A DNA stretch of 64,000 nucleotides from NCBI RefSeq assembly GCF_018618475.1, contig NZ_JACSMD010000002.1, positions 283,049-347,048 of the forward strand, read 5' to 3'. Below the pieces are notes generated by a model, which made no database searches, was not told the origin of the DNA, and saw only the letters and a program-made list of their open reading frames with translations. This stretch comes from Exiguobacterium sp. s122 (lineage in GTDB: Bacteria > Bacillota > Bacilli > Exiguobacteriales > Exiguobacteriaceae). Positions 35,826 to 44,985 of the stretch are shown piece by piece; within the stretch, counting starts at the first letter, position 1; every line of letters starts with the position of its first letter. A program made the translations under genes and the position numbers.

Positions 35826-37178
35826 TTACATCGGGGGCGCAAAGGCTTGCGTCTCCATGTTGACGAACTTGTTGTATTCTTTTCGGAACGAGAGTTTGAC
35901 CGTACCGGTCGGACCGTTACGTTGCTTCGCGATGATAATCTCAATCGTGTTCGCATCTTCACTCTCTTTGTCGTAATAATCGTCACGATACAAGAAGGCG
36001 ACGATATCGGCATCCTGCTCGATGGCTCCGGATTCCCGGATATCCGACATCATCGGCCGCTTGTCTTGACGGCTCTCTACACCACGGGAGAGCTGAGACA
36101 AGGCGATGACGGGCACTTGAAGCTCACGCGCGATCGCTTTGAGCGTACGCGAGATTTCCGACACTTCTTGTTGCCGGTTCTCGCCCGGTTTCCCGTTCCC
36201 AACGATAAGTTGCAAGTAGTCAATCATGATCATGCCGAGTCCGTGCTCTTGTTTCAGACGACGACATTTCGCTCGAATCTCGTTGACCCGGAGGCCCGGC
36301 GTATCATCAATGTAGATCCCCGCTTGAGACAACGAGGACATCGCGAGCGAGAGCCGTCCCCAATCCTCGGCCTCGAGACGTCCCGTCCGAAGACGCTGGG
36401 CATCGATGTTGCCTTCCGCACAGAGCATCCGCATAACGAGTTGCTCGGCACCCATCTCCAAACTGAAGATGGCGACGTTCTCGCCGGTACGGACGGCGAC
36501 GTTTTGCGAGATGTTGAGCGCGAACGCCGTCTTCCCGACGGATGGACGGGCCGCGACGATGATGAGGTCGTTTCGTTGGAAACCGGCCGTCATCTTATCC
36601 AAATCGGTGAACCCGGTCGCAATTCCGGTAATCTCACCGCTTGATTGGTGTAATTTTTCAATCGTCGAATAGGCGTCCGATAAGACCGACCCGATCGGGT
36701 GGAAACTGGACTGCCCTTTTCGCTGCGACACTTTTAAAATGTTTCGCTCCGCATCCGATAAAACCGCATCGACTTCGTCTTGGCGCTCATACCCGTCCGA
36801 GACGATATTCGTTGCCGTACGGATAAGTCGGCGGAGCGCCGCCTTTTGATCGACGACGTTCAAGTAGTAACCGATGTTTCCGATGGCCGGAACCGCTTCA
36901 GCGATTTCCGCCAAGTAGTTCAAGCCACCGATCTCATCGAGGATCCCTTGGGCTTGAAGCTCCGAACTGAGCGTGACCAAATCGACGAGTTCGCCGCGGT
37001 CATTGATTTTCAACATCGCCTCAAAGATTCGTTGATGGCTGACGCGATAAAAATCGTCCGGGTCGACTCGTTCCGAGGCAGTGATCAGACGGTCCGAGTC
37101 GAGGATGACGGCTCCGAGGACGGCTTGCTCCGCCTCAACGCTATGCGGCGGGGTATTTACTTGAATCGCATCACTCAT
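35826..37178 (-). CDS. dnaB: Replicative DNA helicase (DnaB; DnaC in Bacillus naming)
   Basis: A hexameric 5'-3' helicase at the replication fork. The 450-residue protein has an N-terminal helical domain (about 1-155) with 'PPHSVEAEQAVLGAVILD', then the RecA-like motor with Walker A ARPSVGKTAF, 'GMIMIDYLQL' and 'ESGAIEQDAD'. It follows rplI by 17 bases and ends the gdpP-rplI-dnaB operon, as in Bacillus. No intein or insertion is present. Confidence 0.96.
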   Translation of the reverse strand: MSDAIQVNTPPHSVEAEQAVLGAVILDSDRLITASERVDPDDFYRVSHQRIFEAMLKINDRGELVDLVTLSSELQAQGILDEIGGLNYLAEIAEAVPAIGNIGYYLNVVDQKAALRRLIRTATNIVSDGYERQDEVDAVLSDAERNILKVSQRKGQSSFHPIGSVLSDAYSTIEKLHQSSGEITGIATGFTDLDKMTAGFQRNDLIIVAARPSVGKTAFALNISQNVAVRTGENVAIFSLEMGAEQLVMRMLCAEGNIDAQRLRTGRLEAEDWGRLSLAMSSLSQAGIYIDDTPGLRVNEIRAKCRRLKQEHGLGMIMIDYLQLIVGNGKPGENRQQEVSEISRTLKAIARELQVPVIALSQLSRGVESRQDKRPMMSDIRESGAIEQDADIVAFLYRDDYYDKESEDANTIEIIIAKQRNGPTGTVKLSFRKEYNKFVNMETQAFAPPM

Positions 37179-37195
37179 CCGTCATTCCCTCACCT

Positions 37196-37639
37196 TCACG
37201 CTTCTTGGACATGGACGTTTAACGTGGCCGTGACGTCCTGGTGCAACTTCACTGGCACTTTTGTAAAACCGAGCGCCTTAATCGGGTGCTCGAGCTCGAT
37301 TTTACGCTTATCGAGCTTATAGCCCATCCCTTTTAAGGCGTCAGCGATTTGTTTGCTCGTGACCGAACCGAAGACGCGACCGCCTTCACCTGACTTCGTC
37401 TTGACGACGATCGTCTCTTTCTCAATTTTATCTTTGAGCGCCTGGGCTGCCTTCAACTCTTCTTCCGCTGCTTGCTCGGCCCGGCGTTCTTTCGCCGCGA
37501 ACGCCTTCAAGTTGCCCGGCGTCGCTTCGACGGCCAAGTTCTTTTTGAAGAGGACGTTCTTTGCATATGCGTCAGCGACGTCTTTCACGTCTCCAGCTTT
37601 TCCTTGCCCTTTAACATCTACTTTCAAAATGACTTTCAT
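37196..37639 (-). CDS. rplI: 50S ribosomal protein L9
   Basis: A large-subunit protein of 147 residues that opens [20 protein letters not shown], the L9 rRNA-binding N-domain. A long Ala/Glu-rich helix and the C-terminal domain follow. Its ATG overlaps the gdpP stop (ATGA), so translation is coupled. Usual length, no oddities. Confidence 0.97.
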   Translation of the reverse strand: MKVILKVDVKGQGKAGDVKDVADAYAKNVLFKKNLAVEATPGNLKAFAAKERRAEQAAEEELKAAQALKDKIEKETIVVKTKSGEGGRVFGSVTSKQIADALKGMGYKLDKRKIELEHPIKALGFTKVPVKLHQDVTATLNVHVQEA

Positions 37640-39624
37640 TCCGTTTCCTCTCCTTCGGTTTCATCTGTCAAATAATGATCAATCGCTTCTTTCAACAGCT
37701 TCTTCGCTTGGTCGCGATTGACGTCGAGCTGTGTCGCCGCGTTCGTCAAATGACCGCCCCCGTCAAGCATCTCCATGACGACTTGAACGTTGACGTCTCC
37801 GAGCGAACGAGCGCTGATCCCGGTTCGTCCGTCCGGTAAGACGGCGATGACGAACGAGGCTTTGACGCCTTCCATATTGAGTAACTGGTCGGCCGACTGG
37901 GCGATGAGCACTTGGTGGTGCGGTTCATCGTCCGGGGCGACGGCAATCGCCATGCCGTCCGAATAAATCTCGGTATTTTCAAGAATATGCGACTGTTCGA
38001 TATATGAATCGAGGTCTTGTCGCATGAAATGTTGAACGAGTACCGTATCGGCCCCTTGAATCCGCAAGAACGATGCGGCGTCAAACGTCCGCGATCCAGT
38101 CCGGAGCGTGAAGCCTTTCGTGTCGACCATGATGCCCGCAAGGAGCGACGTCGCTTCTAAAATCGATAGTTTACGCGTCCCGGCCTGATACTCGATCAGT
38201 TCCGTCACGAGCTCGCACGTCGATGACGCGTACGGCTCCATATAGACGAGCACCGGGTCTTCGATGAACTCTTCGCCACGGCGATGATGGTCGATGACGA
38301 CGACGCGCTCGGCCCGATCGAGAATATCAGGCGAGATGACGAGCGAAGGCCGGTGCGTATCGACGATGACGAGTAACGTCTGCTCATCGATGAGCGGTTG
38401 GGCCTCGAACTCGGTCAAGAAGCGGCTATACAGCTCCTCATCGTTCTCGACCTCATGAACGAGACGCTGGATGCCGACACTCGTCTCGCCGGCCGGAATG
38501 ACAACATACGCCTCACGTCCGACGAACTCAGCGAGCTTCATGATTCCGATCGAGGCGCCAAGTGAGTCCATATCCGGGTTTTTATGGCCCATAATGAGCA
38601 CACGGCTCGATTCTTTAATCAAGTCTCGCATCGAGTTCGAGATGACACGGGCTCGGACGCGCGTCCGTTTCTCGGTCGGGTTCGTCTTGCCGCCGAAGAA
38701 GCGGACTTTCCCGTTATGCCGTTTGACGACGACTTGGTCGCCGCCACGGCCGAGTGCCAAATCGAGGCTCGATTGTGATAAGTTACCGAGTTCAGTCAAT
38801 GACGTCTCCCCGCAACCAATCCCAATCGAGAGCGTGAGCGGAATCTTATGTTCTTTCGTCGCTTCCCGGACCTCATCTAAAATCGCGAACCGATTGTTCT
38901 CGAGTTCTGAGAGCGTCCGTTCGTTCATGACGAGGAAGAAGCGGTCAGCTGCCGTCCGGCGCATATAAATGTGATACTTTTGCGCCCATTGATTGAGAAG
39001 GACGGTCACGCGGCGATTGATTTCGCTACGAATCTGCTCGTCGACCCCCGTCGACATCTCATCATAGTTGTCTAAATACAAGACACCGATGACAGTCTGG
39101 GCTTCTGAGTACTTCTGTTCAATCTCAGCCTCCTCCGTCATGTCGAACAAGTACAGCGTCTGAAATTCTTGATTGTATAACACACGATACACCCGGTCTC
39201 CGACTTCGATCGTCGCTTCGTCCTCTTCTTCTTCAATCAACTCGGTGAACGCGGAATGAATCGCATCAAGCGGGATACCAAGTTCCATCTCGAGCTCGAA
39301 GATGAGACGGGATTGCTCGTTGAACCAACTGATGCGACGCGCCTCATCAAAGACGAGAATCCCGATCGGCATCCCGGTCAACGCTTCTTTCCCGACGTCT
39401 TCAATCCGGTGGGACAGCGAGTGAACGTACTGTTCCCACGCTCTACGTTGCCGGCGAATCGTCACTTGTTGATAGATGAAGAAAATCAGCGTGAAAACGA
39501 ACAGGGTGACCGCTGCCACGATGTTGTAGAACGCCAATCCGAACGCAGCAAGGATCCCGAACACGTAAGGGAGCGCGTGCTTTGATTGGTTCTTCACGGA
39601 TGTTATTGCTTCACCACTGTGCAT
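37636..39624 (-). CDS. gdpP: Cyclic-di-AMP phosphodiesterase GdpP (YybT)
   Basis: Degrades c-di-AMP to pApA. The 662-residue protein has two N-terminal helices (about 20-55), a PAS domain (about 85-150), a degenerate GGDEF domain (about 170-305; '[16 protein letters not shown]'), and the DHH/DHHA1 catalytic part. The DHH part has '[13 protein letters not shown]', 'VIDHHRRG' and the late 'GGGHLTNAA'. A possible extended -10 (TGGTATGAT) precedes it on the minus strand. First gene of gdpP-rplI-dnaB. Confidence 0.95.
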   Translation of the reverse strand: MHSGEAITSVKNQSKHALPYVFGILAAFGLAFYNIVAAVTLFVFTLIFFIYQQVTIRRQRRAWEQYVHSLSHRIEDVGKEALTGMPIGILVFDEARRISWFNEQSRLIFELEMELGIPLDAIHSAFTELIEEEEDEATIEVGDRVYRVLYNQEFQTLYLFDMTEEAEIEQKYSEAQTVIGVLYLDNYDEMSTGVDEQIRSEINRRVTVLLNQWAQKYHIYMRRTAADRFFLVMNERTLSELENNRFAILDEVREATKEHKIPLTLSIGIGCGETSLTELGNLSQSSLDLALGRGGDQVVVKRHNGKVRFFGGKTNPTEKRTRVRARVISNSMRDLIKESSRVLIMGHKNPDMDSLGASIGIMKLAEFVGREAYVVIPAGETSVGIQRLVHEVENDEELYSRFLTEFEAQPLIDEQTLLVIVDTHRPSLVISPDILDRAERVVVIDHHRRGEEFIEDPVLVYMEPYASSTCELVTELIEYQAGTRKLSILEATSLLAGIMVDTKGFTLRTGSRTFDAASFLRIQGADTVLVQHFMRQDLDSYIEQSHILENTEIYSDGMAIAVAPDDEPHHQVLIAQSADQLLNMEGVKASFVIAVLPDGRTGISARSLGDVNVQVVMEMLDGGGHLTNAATQLDVNRDQAKKLLKEAIDHYLTDETEGEETE

Positions 39625-39723
39625 GTATGCCTCCTAAAATGAGTGTCAAACACCCATGATGTCGAAATGGTTTCTGCTTTATCATACCATATCCGTCCGT
39701 TCGACTTACACTCCGACGATAAA

Positions 39724-39755
39724 CAAAAAACGACTTATCCCGAAGGATAAGTCGT
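39724..39755 (-). terminator. Terminator of rpsF-ssb-rpsR
   Basis: Ten-pair stem CGACTTATCC with GGATAAGTCG, then six T on the minus strand. Confidence 0.85.
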
Positions 39756-39764
39756 GCGCCAAGA

Positions 39765-39995
39765 TTACTCTGCAACGTATGGAAGCAAAGCCATTTGACG
39801 TGAGCGCTTGATAGCGACAGTAAGTGGACGTTGGTATTTCGCTGAAGTACCAGTCACACGACGTGGAAGAATTTTACCACGCTCCGAAACGAAGCGTTTG
39901 AGCAATTCTACGTCTTTATAATCGATATGAGTGATGTTGTTCGACGTAAAGAAACATACTTTACGACGACGACGACCTCCTGGACGACGTGCCAT
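39765..39995 (-). CDS. rpsR: 30S ribosomal protein S18
   Basis: A 76-residue basic protein with '[10 protein letters not shown]', '[22 protein letters not shown]' and 'TGTSAKYQR', all diagnostic of S18. It pairs with S6 on the 30S platform. The single cysteine near the N-terminus is kept. It is the last gene of rpsF-ssb-rpsR, 41 bases after ssb. Confidence 0.97.
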   Translation of the reverse strand: MARRPGGRRRRKVCFFTSNNITHIDYKDVELLKRFVSERGKILPRRVTGTSAKYQRPLTVAIKRSRQMALLPYVAE

Positions 39996-40036
39996 GTGAA
40001 GACCTCCTTTATAAGTTTAGTTTCGAATCGGCTCGA

Positions 40037-40546
40037 TCAAAATGGTAGATCGTCATCCGATAAGTCGATTTTGCCTCCGCCCGAGAACGGGTCGGCGTCA
40101 AAACCTTTGTTTGAGTTCGAGGACTGAGATGAAGTCGAAGAAGCGGCTGCGCCCCATCCTGACCCACTTGACTCACCACCACCGAAGACATCTCCAGCCG
40201 GTGCTGTATCACGTTGCCCTGAGGCTCCGCGTGGTTCAAGGAAGCGTACGCTATCGGCTACGACTTCTGCCCGGTAACGACGTTGGCCATCTTGACCTTC
40301 GTAACTACTGATTTGAAGGCGACCGTCTACGCCGGCCATGCTGCCTTTTTTCAAATATTGTGCCACGTTCTCTGCCTGTTTGCGCCATACGACACAATCA
40401 ATGAAGTCCGCCTCGCGCTTCCCATCTTGTCCAGTGAATGGACGATCGCAAGCGAGAGTAAAGCGAGTTACGGCGATGCCGCTCTGCGTGTAACGCATTT
40501 CTGGATCGCGTGTCAATCGACCAACTAACACAACTCGGTTAATCAT
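40037..40546 (-). CDS. ssb: Single-stranded DNA-binding protein
   Basis: Coats single-stranded DNA at forks and recruits partners by its tail. The 169-residue protein begins [19 protein letters not shown] (OB fold to about 105), has a Gly/Ser-rich linker and ends in the acidic tip DDDLPF. An ATG seven codons earlier is possible, but the chosen start fits the family and has GGGGAG nine bases upstream. Middle gene of rpsF-ssb-rpsR. Confidence 0.96.
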   Translation of the reverse strand: MINRVVLVGRLTRDPEMRYTQSGIAVTRFTLACDRPFTGQDGKREADFIDCVVWRKQAENVAQYLKKGSMAGVDGRLQISSYEGQDGQRRYRAEVVADSVRFLEPRGASGQRDTAPAGDVFGGGESSGSGWGAAASSTSSQSSNSNKGFDADPFSGGGKIDLSDDDLPF

Positions 40547-40583
40547 CTCAAAGCTCCCCTTTCGCAATATGAAGCGTCAAGAA

Positions 40584-40871
40584 TCAACGCTCGTCTTTAG
40601 TTGTCATTTGACGGACAACGTCATCAGAGATCTTCATGAGACGCTCTGTTTCTTGAATCGCTTTCGGCTCAGCAGTGATGTTAAGAAGAACGTAGTGTCC
40701 TTCGCGCATCTTGTTGATTTCGTAAGCGAAACGACGTTTACCCATGTCTGTTGTTTTATCAACAGTACCACCGTTGTCAGTGATGACGTTGTTGAAGCGC
40801 TCGATCAAAGCTTTCTTCGCTTCCTCATCAACTGATGGACGGATAATGTAAAGAAGTTCGTATTTACGCAT
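40584..40871 (-). CDS. rpsF: 30S ribosomal protein S6
   Basis: A 95-residue protein beginning MRKYELLYIIRPSVDEEAKK and containing 'GKRRFAYEINKMREGHYVLLNI', typical S6. GAGGTG precedes the ATG. The leader holds an S6:S18-type hairpin, so translation is likely autoregulated by the S6:S18 pair. First gene of its operon. Confidence 0.97.
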   Translation of the reverse strand: MRKYELLYIIRPSVDEEAKKALIERFNNVITDNGGTVDKTTDMGKRRFAYEINKMREGHYVLLNITAEPKAIQETERLMKISDDVVRQMTTKDER

Positions 40872-40884
40872 TATCTTTCACCTC

Positions 40885-40922
40885 CTCTTGGACTAACGGC
40901 TCCTACCGGTTGTAGGAGCAAG
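40885..40922 (-). promoter_or_regulatory. S6:S18-binding leader hairpin of rpsF
   Basis: Minus strand: GCTCCTAC (40912-40919) pairs perfectly with GTAGGAGC (40899-40906) around the loop AACCG. The CCG in or by the loop next to a stem, just upstream of the rpsF ribosome site, is the hallmark of the known S6:S18 autoregulatory RNA. Confidence 0.68.
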
Positions 40923-41001
40923 GAGCAAACAATTGTTTTACTCACGTCATAATATACTATCAAACTTCTCTTCGTTTTACAACACGTTTTCGTAAATTGA
41001 C

Positions 41002-42102
41002 TTAGACGTTGAAACGGAACGTAACGACATCACCGTCGGCGAAGACATACTCTTTTCCTTCTGAGCGAAGCTTCCCTTGCTCTTTTACCGTCGTCATGTT
41101 GCCAGCGGCTGAAAGATCGTCAAATGACACGACTTCGGCACGGATGAATCCGCGTTCGAAGTCCGAGTGGATGACACCCGCACATTGCGGTGCTTTCATA
41201 CCTTGTTTAAACGTCCACGCGCGCACTTCTTTTTCACCCGCCGTGAAATAAGTCGCGAGTCCGAGCGTAGAGTAGGCAGCACGAATTAATTGGTCGAGAC
41301 CCGACTCCTCGATGCCGAGGTCTTGCAAGAATTCAAGACGCTCTTCTGGCTCGAGCTCAGAAATCTCTTCTTCGATGCGGGCGCAGATGACAATGACTTT
41401 TGCGCCTTCTGTCGCTGCGTGCTCGCGAACTGCTTGTACATACGGATTGTTATCCGAGTCTGCCACTTCGTCTTCGCTTACGTTTGCGACGTAAAGCATC
41501 GGCTTCATCGTGAGCAATTGGAAATGCTTGACGATGGCGAGTTGTTCATCTGTCAATTCCGCGACGCGGGCTGGACGCTCTGACTCGAGCACCGCTTGTA
41601 CGATTTCAAGTGCCTCGAGTTCTTGTGCGGCGCCTTTATCTTTTGACTTCACCATCTTTTGAACGCGTGTGATGCGTTTCTCGACGAGTTCAAGGTCCGC
41701 CAAAATCAATTCGAGATTGATGGTCGTGATGTCATCGATTGGTGACACTTTTCCTGCAACGTGCGTGATGTTGTCGTCTTCAAAACAACGAACGACTTGG
41801 CAAATCGCATCAACTTCGCGAATGTTGGCAAGGAACTTGTTTCCAAGCCCTTCTCCTTTTGACGCTCCTTTAACGATTCCGGCGATGTCCGTGAATTCGA
41901 ACGCGGTCGGTACCGTCTTTTTCGGTTGGACGAGTTCCGTCAACCGATCAAGCCGCGAATCCGGCACTTCCACGACACCGACGTTTGGGTCGATTGTTGC
42001 GAACGGATAGTTAGCCGCCTCAACACCTGCTTGCGTAATCGCGTTAAATAATGTCGATTTCCCGACGTTCGGCAATCCGACGATTCCTGCTGTTAATCCC
42101 AC
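41002..42102 (-). CDS. ychF: Ribosome-binding ATPase YchF
   Basis: An Obg-family P-loop protein of 366 residues that prefers ATP. It has the P-loop GLPNVGKSTLFNA, 'DIAGIVKGASKGEGLGNKFL', an altered NKxD site (NVSED) that explains ATP use, a coiled-coil insert (about 125-205) and a C-terminal TGS-like domain ending 'FADGDVVTFRFNV'. GAGGA precedes the ATG. It is transcribed from its own promoter, 100 bases upstream, through a leader that holds a Noc-type palindrome. Confidence 0.95.
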   Translation of the reverse strand: MGLTAGIVGLPNVGKSTLFNAITQAGVEAANYPFATIDPNVGVVEVPDSRLDRLTELVQPKKTVPTAFEFTDIAGIVKGASKGEGLGNKFLANIREVDAICQVVRCFEDDNITHVAGKVSPIDDITTINLELILADLELVEKRITRVQKMVKSKDKGAAQELEALEIVQAVLESERPARVAELTDEQLAIVKHFQLLTMKPMLYVANVSEDEVADSDNNPYVQAVREHAATEGAKVIVICARIEEEISELEPEERLEFLQDLGIEESGLDQLIRAAYSTLGLATYFTAGEKEVRAWTFKQGMKAPQCAGVIHSDFERGFIRAEVVSFDDLSAAGNMTTVKEQGKLRSEGKEYVFADGDVVTFRFNV

Positions 42103-42123
42103 TTGTATGTCCTCCTCATCCGG

Positions 42124-42137
42124 GTTTCCCGGGAAAT
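42124..42137. other. Noc-binding-site-like palindrome
   Basis: GTTTCCCGGGAAAT matches the Noc-binding consensus ATTTCCCGGGAAAT at 13 of 14 positions and lies in the ychF leader, about 11 kb from the origin in a genome that encodes Noc 3 kb away. Confidence 0.7.
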
Positions 42138-42194
42138 GTTAAACCGTCTGTGGAGTGGGTACGTTTAGTACACCACACCGTCACATCCTTCACA

Positions 42195-42223
42195 ATTATA
42201 GTTAGTCCACGATTAAACCGCAA
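42195..42223 (-). promoter_or_regulatory. ychF promoter
   Basis: Minus strand TTGCGG, 17 bases, TATAAT. It gives a leader of about 90 bases that spans the Noc-like palindrome. Confidence 0.72.
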
Positions 42224-42241
42224 CTCAACACGCGAACGTAA

Positions 42242-42274
42242 AGAAAAACGCCTCTTATTCAGCGGCGTTTTCTT
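42242..42274 (-). terminator. Terminator after the DUF951 gene
   Basis: Stem AACGCC with GGCGTT and T-rich end on the minus strand. It overlaps the last codons of the DUF951 gene. Confidence 0.65.
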
Positions 42275-42458
42275 CTTTAAGCACTTTCTTTAACCGTTTG
42301 TCGAAATCGCGACGCGGCATGAGCACGCTCGCGCCACATCCTTGGCATTTGATGCGGATGTCCATGCCGACCCGCGTCACTTGCCAACGGTTCGTCTTGC
42401 AGGCATGCGGCTTCTTCATTTCCACAAAATCGTTTAACTCGTACGATTTAGCTTGCAT
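42255..42458 (-). CDS. DUF951 protein (YyzM-like)
   Basis: A 67-residue protein with 'LNDFVEMKKPHACKTNRWQVTRVGMDIRIKCQGC' sense: a HxC pair and a CxGC pair likely bind a metal. This is the DUF951 family, found just before ychF in many Firmicutes. Function is unknown. Its start overlaps the mscS end by 11 bases, indicating coupling. Confidence 0.88.
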   Translation of the reverse strand: MQAKSYELNDFVEMKKPHACKTNRWQVTRVGMDIRIKCQGCGASVLMPRRDFDKRLKKVLKEENAAE

Positions 42459-43389
42459 CTCCAGGTGCTCCTTTAGTTGAAGTAGTCGGCGACATCATGA
42501 CGGTACGTGGATATGGAATCTCGATGCCACGTTCGTCTAGTCCCGCCTTCAGTTCTTTATGCAAAATGCGACCAGCCGCGAAGTGTTGCGTCGGTGGCAC
42601 TTCCGCCATAAGTCGATAAACGACTTCAGACGCTCCTAGCGATTGCACACCGGCGAGCGTAATCGGTTTGATGAACAAGTCGTGATATTTCGCCTCGACT
42701 GTCTGGGCGATCTCTTTCAACGCTTTCTCGACGTTAGCCATGTCTTCTTCGTACGCGACACCGATATCGACGACGGCGACACTATTCTCAAGCGAATAGT
42801 TCGTCACCTGCATAATCTGTCCGTTCGGGATAATCGTCACTTGCCCGTTCAAGCCTTTCAGCTTTGTCGTGCGAATGCCGACCTCAATGACCGTCCCGTC
42901 GACTTGTTGGTTCAAGTTGACGTAGTCTCCGTTCTTATATTGGTTCTCAAAGATGATGAACGCACCCGTGATGACATCTTTCACCAAGTTCTGCGCACCG
43001 AACGAAATCGCAAGACCGGCGACACCGGCCGACGCAATTAAACCAGCGATGTTGACACCGAACTGGCCGAGTACCGTCAAAATCATGACGAGGCCGAGCA
43101 CGTAGCGAATCGTATTTTGCGCCAGTTTCAAGAGCGTTTCGTTTTGCCGCTGGGCGACGATGTTATCTTCATGGATTTTGCGTAATGTGAAGACGCGTTG
43201 CACCATCGACGTTAAAATGCGTGATGCGATATAGAGTGCCAAGATGATGAGTGCGACACCGGCAAGTTTGAAGCCGAAGCCGATCCACATCTCAGTGTCT
43301 TGGAAATAAGCGACGAATCGGTTGACGTTTTCCATCGTTTGATCCGCCACTGAAGACAAATCAGTTGGATCTGTATTTTGTGAAGCCAT
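42448..43389 (-). CDS. Small-conductance mechanosensitive channel (MscS family)
   Basis: A heptameric osmotic-release channel. The 313-residue protein has three transmembrane segments, with TM1 at about 28-52. The pore helix TM3 is Gly/Ala-rich ('IAGLIASAGVAGLAISFGAQNLVKD'), and a beta domain with 'NGDYVNLNQQVDGTVIEVGIRTTKLK' in sense follows. GAGGTG precedes the ATG at 43389; the earlier frame start lacks a site. It takes the place held by an MscS-type gene in the Bacillus origin region. Confidence 0.92.
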   Translation of the reverse strand: MASQNTDPTDLSSVADQTMENVNRFVAYFQDTEMWIGFGFKLAGVALIILALYIASRILTSMVQRVFTLRKIHEDNIVAQRQNETLLKLAQNTIRYVLGLVMILTVLGQFGVNIAGLIASAGVAGLAISFGAQNLVKDVITGAFIIFENQYKNGDYVNLNQQVDGTVIEVGIRTTKLKGLNGQVTIIPNGQIMQVTNYSLENSVAVVDIGVAYEEDMANVEKALKEIAQTVEAKYHDLFIKPITLAGVQSLGASEVVYRLMAEVPPTQHFAAGRILHKELKAGLDERGIEIPYPRTVMMSPTTSTKGAPGDAS

Positions 43390-43560
43390 GTTTTCACCTC
43401 GTAAAATCGTATATTCTAACCCATCAAAACATACTTCACGACTTTTCTCAAACACTACATCCAGACGTTATAAGTTTCAACGTTTTGGGAAAGGGATAGT
43501 ACGGTATCTTTCCGACAAAGCAACTAGACGTTTTGCAGCTCAGAAGAGAGGATGAGATTC

Positions 43561-44187
43561 ATGCCGTTTCGCTTAAAACCACACAAACCCTACTCGTTCT
43601 TCATCGAACATACCGAACGAAGCGGATCGAGCCTATTCGCTGACCAGTTGCATGAACAGTTGGCGAGCGAGGCGCATCGTCCCATCGTCCTTGTCTGCAT
43701 CGGCTCCGATCGGTCGACCGGTGACTCCCTCGGTCCTCTCGTCGGTACGTTTCTCGAAGAGAAGATTGTCCGCAACCTATACGTCTACGGGACGCTCACG
43801 AAACCCGTCCATGCGTTAAATCTCGTCGAGACGCTTCACGAGATTCAAACCCGCTTTCATCGGCCGCTCATCATCGCCATCGATGCCTGTCTCGGCCGAC
43901 TGTCGAGCGTCGGCTACATCTTCTTCTCAGAAGGCCCACTCGCTCCAGGCGCCGGCGTCCAAAAAGAGTTACCGGCTGTCGGTGAATACAACATTAAAGC
44001 CGTCGTCAACGTGAGCGGCTTTATGGAAATGATGATTTTACAAAACACACGCCTTCACCTCGTCTATGAACTCGCCCGTTTCATCACCGAAGGGTTCGCC
44101 GAGTTCGATGCGCGCATCGGTCGGCTCCATCACGAAGAGGCGGCGATCACGCGTCTCCGTCAATCTCGTGACGAATCAAAGTCTTGA
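43561..44187 (+). CDS. yyaC: YyaC-like DUF1256 protein (germination-protease fold)
   Basis: A 208-residue cytosolic protein with 'VCIGSDRSTGDSLGPLVGTFLEE' and 'IIAIDACLGRLSSVGYI', the signature of YyaC/DUF1256, related to the spore protease GPR. In Bacillus it is expressed in sporulation; its activity is unproven. GAGAGG stands nine bases before the second ATG, which is taken as the start. It is the only plus-strand gene in this block and runs 28 bases into the parB end. Confidence 0.88.
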   Translation: MPFRLKPHKPYSFFIEHTERSGSSLFADQLHEQLASEAHRPIVLVCIGSDRSTGDSLGPLVGTFLEEKIVRNLYVYGTLTKPVHALNLVETLHEIQTRFHRPLIIAIDACLGRLSSVGYIFFSEGPLAPGAGVQKELPAVGEYNIKAVVNVSGFMEMMILQNTRLHLVYELARFITEGFAEFDARIGRLHHEEAAITRLRQSRDESKS

Positions 44188-44942
44188 GGCGACAAGAGCG
44201 TCAACAGATGCTCCAGGTCGTCTTGTGAGAAATATTTCAGTTCGAGGACGCCACCTTTCCGACGGGGGCGAATCGATACATCCATCTGCAGACGTTCCGC
44301 TAGAACCGCTTCGACAGCTTCGACGTCGGCGCTCGAGCGTTTGAGCGTCTTTTTTGCTGTCCGTTCTTTTTGTAAGAACCGTTCGAGGCGACGGACCGTC
44401 CATTGTTCGGCGATGACCCGGCGCGCGATTTGTTCCATCGCTTGTACGGACTTCATCCCGGTGATGGCACGCGCATGCCCCATCGTCAATTCTCCGACCA
44501 TGACGGCATGCTGTACGGCGCTCGGCAGGCGGAGCAGACGCAAACTGTTCGTCACGTGACTTCGACTCTTGCCGACACGTTCTGCGAGTTGCTGTTGCGT
44601 CAATCCGAGCGTCTGCATGAGCTGTTCGTAAGCGAGCGCTTCTTCAATCGCGTTCAAGTCGGCCCGTTGAATGTTTTCGATGAGGGCGAGTTCCATGACG
44701 CGATCCGAATCCGCCGTCACGATCAAAGCCGGGATTTCTGACTTGCCGGCAAGCTTCGCTGCTTGATAGCGTCGCTCCCCGGCGATAATCTCATAAAATC
44801 CGTTCGCCTTGCGGACGACGATTGGTTGTAACACCCCATACCGCTCAATCGACTGACGCAACTCGTCGAGCTGTTGCGGTTCGAATTGCTTCCTCGGTTG
44901 ATTCGGGTTCGGGCGAATGAATTTAATTGGTAACCGTTCCAT
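44160..44942 (-). CDS. parB: Chromosome-partitioning protein ParB (Spo0J)
   Basis: A CTP-dependent clamp that loads at parS and organises the origin. The 260-residue protein has the N-domain 'PNPNQPRKQFE' and GERRYQAAKL (GERRx(R)A box, here with Tyr), 'LALIENIQRADLNAIEEA', the helix-turn-helix 'TQQQLAERVGKSRSHVTNSLRLLRLP' region and a C-terminal dimer domain. GGAGG precedes the ATG. soj (parA), normally between parB and noc, is not here: only 43 bases separate the two. Confidence 0.92.
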   Translation of the reverse strand: MERLPIKFIRPNPNQPRKQFEPQQLDELRQSIERYGVLQPIVVRKANGFYEIIAGERRYQAAKLAGKSEIPALIVTADSDRVMELALIENIQRADLNAIEEALAYEQLMQTLGLTQQQLAERVGKSRSHVTNSLRLLRLPSAVQHAVMVGELTMGHARAITGMKSVQAMEQIARRVIAEQWTVRRLERFLQKERTAKKTLKRSSADVEAVEAVLAERLQMDVSIRPRRKGGVLELKYFSQDDLEHLLTLLSPQDFDSSRD

Positions 44943-44985
44943 GTTGTTCCTCCTTTTCATTCCGATGATTGAAAAAAGCACGGGC

